The notes below the pieces were generated by a model. It saw only the letters and a list, made by a program, of their open reading frames with translations. It was not told the DNA's origin and searched no databases. Of a stretch of 64,000 bases of DNA, positions 63,814-64,000 are shown piece by piece. Source of the DNA: Chrysosporum bergii ANA360D (GTDB lineage: Bacteria > Cyanobacteriota > Cyanobacteriia > Cyanobacteriales > Nostocaceae). Where the stretch lies: assembly GCF_029891735.1 (NCBI RefSeq), contig NZ_JANQDH010000078.1:1-64000 (forward strand), read 5' to 3'. The number at the start of each line of letters is the position of its first letter. The first letter of the stretch is position 1. The position numbers and the translations under genes were made by a program.

Positions 63814-64000
63814 ATGTCTCCATCCCTGCATAGTACATTGGACGTATTGGACGTAATTATAATTGGCTCTGGAATTGGCGGTTTGGTGACAGCAACACAG
63901 TTAGCAGCGAAAGGCGCTGAGGTGCTGGTATTAGAACGTTATTTAATTCCGGGGGGTAGTTCTGGCTATTTTGAGCGCCAAGGCTATAAATTTGACGTTG
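63814..64000 (+). CDS. crtH: Carotenoid isomerase CrtH (CrtISO), 5' part
   Basis: The first 62 codons are visible; the frame runs off the window. A Rossmann FAD-binding motif ([18 protein letters not shown], GxGxxG) and [26 protein letters not shown] are characteristic of prolycopene isomerases of cyanobacteria and plants (CrtH/CrtISO). CrtH converts poly-cis-lycopene to all-trans-lycopene in carotenoid synthesis. Another phytoene-desaturase-like flavoprotein is possible in principle, but the [12 protein letters not shown] stretch favours CrtISO. The start ATG at 63814 follows a long leader (see 63631-63735). Confidence 0.85.
   Translation, partial: MSPSLHSTLDVLDVIIIGSGIGGLVTATQLAAKGAEVLVLERYLIPGGSSGYFERQGYKFDV

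Overview
The window comes from a filamentous, probably heterocyst-forming cyanobacterium (Nostocales, Anabaena/Nostoc/Dolichospermum-like). Evidence for this is oxygenic-phototroph genes (Mg-protoporphyrin cyclase acsF, a CpcT/CpeT bilin lyase, carotenoid isomerase crtH, cyanobacterial-type ppc, cyAbrB, cyanobacterial hfq beside dapF, a dnaK3/dnaJ3-type pair), many HIP1 octamers (GCGATCGC), low-GC intergenic DNA, and short tandem repeats of 7-11 bp. These are family-level arguments; the species cannot be fixed from the sequence alone.

Layout. 1-4.5 kb: end of a vWA protein, small proteins, purH and a free-standing type II thioesterase. 4.5-9.4 kb: Mn-catalase, hemN, a solitary D12 DNA adenine methylase and acsF. 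9.4-14 kb: K+/H+ antiporter, hfq, dapF, ychF. 14.1-18 kb: a nuclease pseudogene, a class-A beta-lactamase-like hydrolase, an RNA methyltransferase and a fragment of an NRPS thioesterase. 18-21.2 kb: dnaK3-dnaJ3-type operon. 21.2-26.4 kb: amine-oxidase-like protein, YaaW, O-antigen-ligase-like protein and two copies of a 190-bp MITE. 26.1-28.3 kb: a candidate structured RNA convergent with a hybrid histidine kinase. 28.7-31.7 kb: rrf2-cobD-pyrR and cyAbrB. 32.3-34 kb: a higBA toxin-antitoxin module flanked by direct repeats of the 3' half of tRNA-Cys, then a 65-bp tandem repeat. 34.1-43.7 kb: cpdA, CpcT/CpeT lyase, TPR protein, an HsdR deletion remnant, alaS, a group II intron remnant, ppc. 44.2-50.6 kb: DUF1574-MBOAT pair, then hemB-cobK. 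50.7-58.2 kb: beta-barrel protein, RDD-pentapeptide protein, a third MITE and a CBS-PAS hybrid kinase. 58.2-64 kb: CyaB-type adenylate cyclase, YggT, upp and the start of crtH.

How the genes fit together. Tetrapyrrole synthesis recurs (hemB, hemN, acsF, cobK, cobD), with a bilin lyase using the bilin branch. Both ends of cAMP signalling are present (CyaB-type cyclase and CpdA-type phosphodiesterase), far apart. Nucleotide metabolism is represented by purH, pyrR and upp. The two hybrid kinases share a homologous PAS-HisKA-HATPase-REC core.

Most unusual content: (i) three copies of a non-autonomous element with IS200/IS605-like ends, one supplying the last 14 codons of a histidine kinase; (ii) a ~1.15-kb higBA island that looks integrated in tRNA-Cys; (iii) a candidate small RNA at 26175-26350 with nested stems and a strong terminator; (iv) a severely deleted group II intron; and (v) several decayed genes (nuclease with an in-frame stop, internally deleted hsdR, truncated NRPS thioesterase). 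No CRISPR array, rRNA gene or intact transposase was seen.
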